A stretch of DNA of 29,756 nucleotides from a virus, in IMG/VR virus record IMGVR_UViG_3300046837_000273, positions 1 through 29,756 of that record. The stretch is one strand, 5' to 3'. Of this stretch, positions 27,665-29,756 are shown in pieces. Positions within the stretch are counted from its first letter, which is position 1. Each line of letters starts with the position of its first letter. Both the position numbers and the translations under genes were made by a program. Below the pieces are notes generated by a model. It saw only the letters and a list, made by a program, of their open reading frames with translations, was not told the origin of the DNA and did not search any database.

Positions 27665-29559
27665 CAGAGTCGTTTCCTCCTGAGAATCGCCTGCACGATG
27701 CCTTCGGGTTCGCTTGCACCTTCTTCTCGGGCGGCTTCTGCCTGCTCTCCGGGGGTCAGGAGATCGGTTGCGGTGGAGAGCAGGGGATTGAGCGGGCGCA
27801 GGGAGGGGCCGGCGTAGGAGCTGCCGCGCCACTGCTGCTGAGAGGAGCCTGCGCTGGTCGTCCCTCCGATGGCTCCGACTCCAGCGGGACCGGAGACGAT
27901 TTCTCCTGCGGGACCGATGCCGGCTCCGGGGAGGACCGCCGATTCCTTGACCGCCACTTTGCCGCCTCTGAAGTGCGGCCGGATGATCCCCTCGACGCCC
28001 CGCGTGTCTTCCGCTACGGCGTATTCCGAGACTTCGTTGGACCAGTTGCCCGCGATCATCTTGCCGCCGCCCACGTAGAGGCCGATGTGGTCGCCCTGCC
28101 CGATGACGATGATGTCTCCGGGCTTGGCTTTGCGAACGTCCGTGCCGATGTTGGTGCCTTCTCTCCAGGTCATCCAGCTCTGGGAGTTGGCAGAACCGGG
28201 AGGCGGCGTCATCCCACGGCGCAAGATCCCTGCGGTGACGAAGGCGGCGCACCAGGGTTCCGCCGCGCTGATGCCCGCCTCGTTCGCCCATTTCAGTTGC
28301 AGGCGTGAGCCCTCCTGCGTCCCGAGCAGAGCTTTGGCCCACTGGACGAAGCCCTTTGCGTCGGCGCGGACGAAGACGGTATGAGCCGCTCCGGGTGCGT
28401 GTTCGATGTCGCCCCCTGCGGATTTCGTCGGGATGCCGAGTTTCTGGGCCTGCTGTTTGGCGGCAGCGAGAGCGGCGAGTGCTTTCGGGTTGGATTTCAG
28501 GCTGACCTCGGGGAAGGTGCGGCGCAGGGCATCGCCGTACGCGGAGGTTGCCCAGCCCGAGTTGCCGATGGCGTTGATCTGCTGCTGGGGGGAGGAGCCG
28601 GCGCTGGCGAGGATGTGCTGGATGCCGGGAGAAGCACCGCCCCACTGGCCTTTCGTGAATGCCGCCGCCGCTTTGGCTGCACTCACGGGGTTTGACCAGG
28701 CCGCCTGTTTGGTGATCGCCCCAGGTCCCGAATCGAAGTAGCCGATGTTGAGCCAGTTGTGGTTGCCTTCGGCTTCGCGCTGAGTTGCTGCGCTGCCGGA
28801 CTCCTCCGCGAGAGCTTGGGCGGCGACTACGCGGGGGTCGAGGCCGGTGAGCTTCGCGTAGTGCTGGACGAAGACCTTTTGGCCGCGAGTGAGCGGGCCT
28901 TCGACTCCGGTTGAGTGAGCGACGACCTGCCGCGCGTGTTGGAGTCCTCGAGCTGCCTGCCGCGTTGCCGGGATCGTCAACCTGCCTTTGCGGTTGACTC
29001 GCTCGGTTCCTTTATGGGCGGACTTGAGGAGTTGGTTGACGGTCGGGGTGCCGAGTGTGCGCCGCCCGAGGAAGGAGGAGACGCGCTGGTTGGGGGCGGT
29101 GACTACCTTCGCCGCGTCCTGAGTGAGCGTGTTGACGCCCTGGGAGATCGTGTGCAGGAGACCGGAGGCGGCTTGGCCCGCTGCTTCAGGGGCGGCCTGC
29201 TGGGGTTTGACGCCGAGCCTGTGGGCCGCTTCTGCCGTTTCATGGGCGGTCGGTCCGGGGGTGATGAGGTCCGCGAGGTAGGCGATGGGGTTGGAGCCGC
29301 TGTAGCGCGGGCGGGAAGTGCGAGGAGTGGCGGATGGGGGACCTTCTTCGCGCCGCTGCACCTGGGCTGGGGCGTGGTAGGAGCTGCCCGCGTTGCTCTT
29401 AGCTTCCAGGGCAGCCTGTTCGTTGTGCGCCTGTGTTTGGACCGGGGCGTGGTACGGGCTGCCAGCGTGGCTCTTGTGTTCCGCACCTGGGCTCAGACGC
29501 AGGTATTCGCGGCCGGGACCGAAGCGGCGAGAGCGGCCAAGTCCGTAGCGGCGGCTCAT
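27664..29559 (-). CDS. Virion-associated lysin: glucosaminidase-like plus CHAP/NlpC-like domains
   Basis: 631 residues from ATG 29559 (ATGA with the HNH gene). Residues 1-75 are low-complexity with a duplicated element (HAGSPYHAPVQTQ and NAGSSYHAPAQVQ). About residues 225-345 form a lysozyme-like glucosaminidase: FVQHYAKLTGLDPRVVAAQA, LAEESGSAATQREAEGNHNW with Glu as the catalytic candidate, and LNIGYFDSGPG. About 430-540 is a CHAP/NlpC-like peptidase: AEPWCAAFVTAGI with Cys, and KPGDIIVIGQGDHIGLYVGG with His. The C-terminus is Gly/Ser/Pro-rich. Such two-headed proteins open the host wall during DNA entry. Confidence 0.85.
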   Translation of the reverse strand: MSRRYGLGRSRRFGPGREYLRLSPGAEHKSHAGSPYHAPVQTQAHNEQAALEAKSNAGSSYHAPAQVQRREEGPPSATPRTSRPRYSGSNPIAYLADLITPGPTAHETAEAAHRLGVKPQQAAPEAAGQAASGLLHTISQGVNTLTQDAAKVVTAPNQRVSSFLGRRTLGTPTVNQLLKSAHKGTERVNRKGRLTIPATRQAARGLQHARQVVAHSTGVEGPLTRGQKVFVQHYAKLTGLDPRVVAAQALAEESGSAATQREAEGNHNWLNIGYFDSGPGAITKQAAWSNPVSAAKAAAAFTKGQWGGASPGIQHILASAGSSPQQQINAIGNSGWATSAYGDALRRTFPEVSLKSNPKALAALAAAKQQAQKLGIPTKSAGGDIEHAPGAAHTVFVRADAKGFVQWAKALLGTQEGSRLQLKWANEAGISAAEPWCAAFVTAGILRRGMTPPPGSANSQSWMTWREGTNIGTDVRKAKPGDIIVIGQGDHIGLYVGGGKMIAGNWSNEVSEYAVAEDTRGVEGIIRPHFRGGKVAVKESAVLPGAGIGPAGEIVSGPAGVGAIGGTTSAGSSQQQWRGSSYAGPSLRPLNPLLSTATDLLTPGEQAEAAREEGASEPEGIVQAILRRKRL

Positions 29560-29756
29560 TTGGCGACCACCTTCCGCTTGTTTTCGTTTTGCTGCTTGAT
29601 AGTCGACCACCGGCAGTTCGCTGGGCGGTCTTCCCGCTCGCACTCCTCGCAGTGGCCGCACCAGTAGCCACTGTCGTTGTCGATGCGGTCGATGCCCCCC
29701 GTCGCCCAATCCGGCTTCTCACCCATGTCCTCTAGGATGGCGGGAAACGACTCTCG
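29556..29756 (-). CDS. HNH endonuclease, N-terminus beyond the window
   Basis: 66 codons from the right edge to a TGA at 29556. IEDMG-like start (ILEDMGEKPDWATGG), then IDRIDNDSGYWCGHCEECER, NCRWSTIKQQNENKR. It aligns with the C-terminus of the HNH at 3099-3605 (IDRIDNEGNYEPDNCRWATR) but has an inserted CGHCEEC metal-knuckle. The stop overlaps the tail lysin start. Likely a homing nuclease; the N-terminal part cannot be judged. Confidence 0.8.
   Translation of the reverse strand, partial: RESFPAILEDMGEKPDWATGGIDRIDNDSGYWCGHCEECEREDRPANCRWSTIKQQNENKRKVVAK

Overview
The window reads as part of the genome of a temperate, tailed double-stranded DNA phage (Caudoviricetes) or an integrated prophage. 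It is GC-rich, uses many GTG starts, and almost every gene on the minus strand overlaps its neighbour by 1 to 17 nt, often through ATGA or GTGA junctions. GC content, GTG use and an Rpf-like lytic transglycosylase suggest an actinobacterial host, but this is inference. Only two genes are confidently on the plus strand. Both window edges cut through genes, so the phage continues on both sides.

Left arm (1-10777, minus strand, read right to left): a helix-turn-helix protein in the terminase small subunit position, a gap with a hairpin and repeated boxes, an HNH protein fused to HTH and ribbon-helix-helix segments, the terminase large subunit, two small proteins, the portal, another HNH endonuclease, four consecutive genes sharing one repeated domain (FPEGTxVGxY ... 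GLTxGxxY), and a tail fibre made of 10-residue repeats that runs off the left edge. No capsid, protease or tape-measure gene is visible. A plus-strand gene with a signal peptide, its own ribosome binding site and hairpins on both sides sits between TerL and the HNH fusion like a moron.

Middle (10792-20415, minus): a dense early/accessory operon of small proteins. It holds HNH nucleases, a RusA resolvase, a run of small proteins with paired CxxC motifs, a C5-cytosine methyltransferase, a DUF6197-like protein and an MT-A70 adenine methyltransferase. The C5 methyltransferase gene is open along nearly its whole length in a second frame, and that frame also looks like protein.

Switch and recombination region (20416-25690): a 252-nt gap with symmetric short repeats next to the integrase (candidate attP), the tyrosine integrase, an excisionase-like protein, a Cas4/RecB-like nuclease with an Fe-S cysteine set, a tiny membrane protein, a Rad52-like annealing protein and two divergent XRE regulators. 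A possible antisense gene with a strong ribosome binding site overlaps the plus-strand regulator.

Right arm (25691-29756, minus): the end of a late operon. It has a tail-associated lysin with two peptidoglycan-hydrolase domains, an XhlA-like coiled-coil/membrane protein, a second membrane protein, an NlpC/P60-like endolysin, a 54-residue holin-like protein and two small conserved-looking proteins. The right edge cuts an HNH gene related to the one next to the portal.
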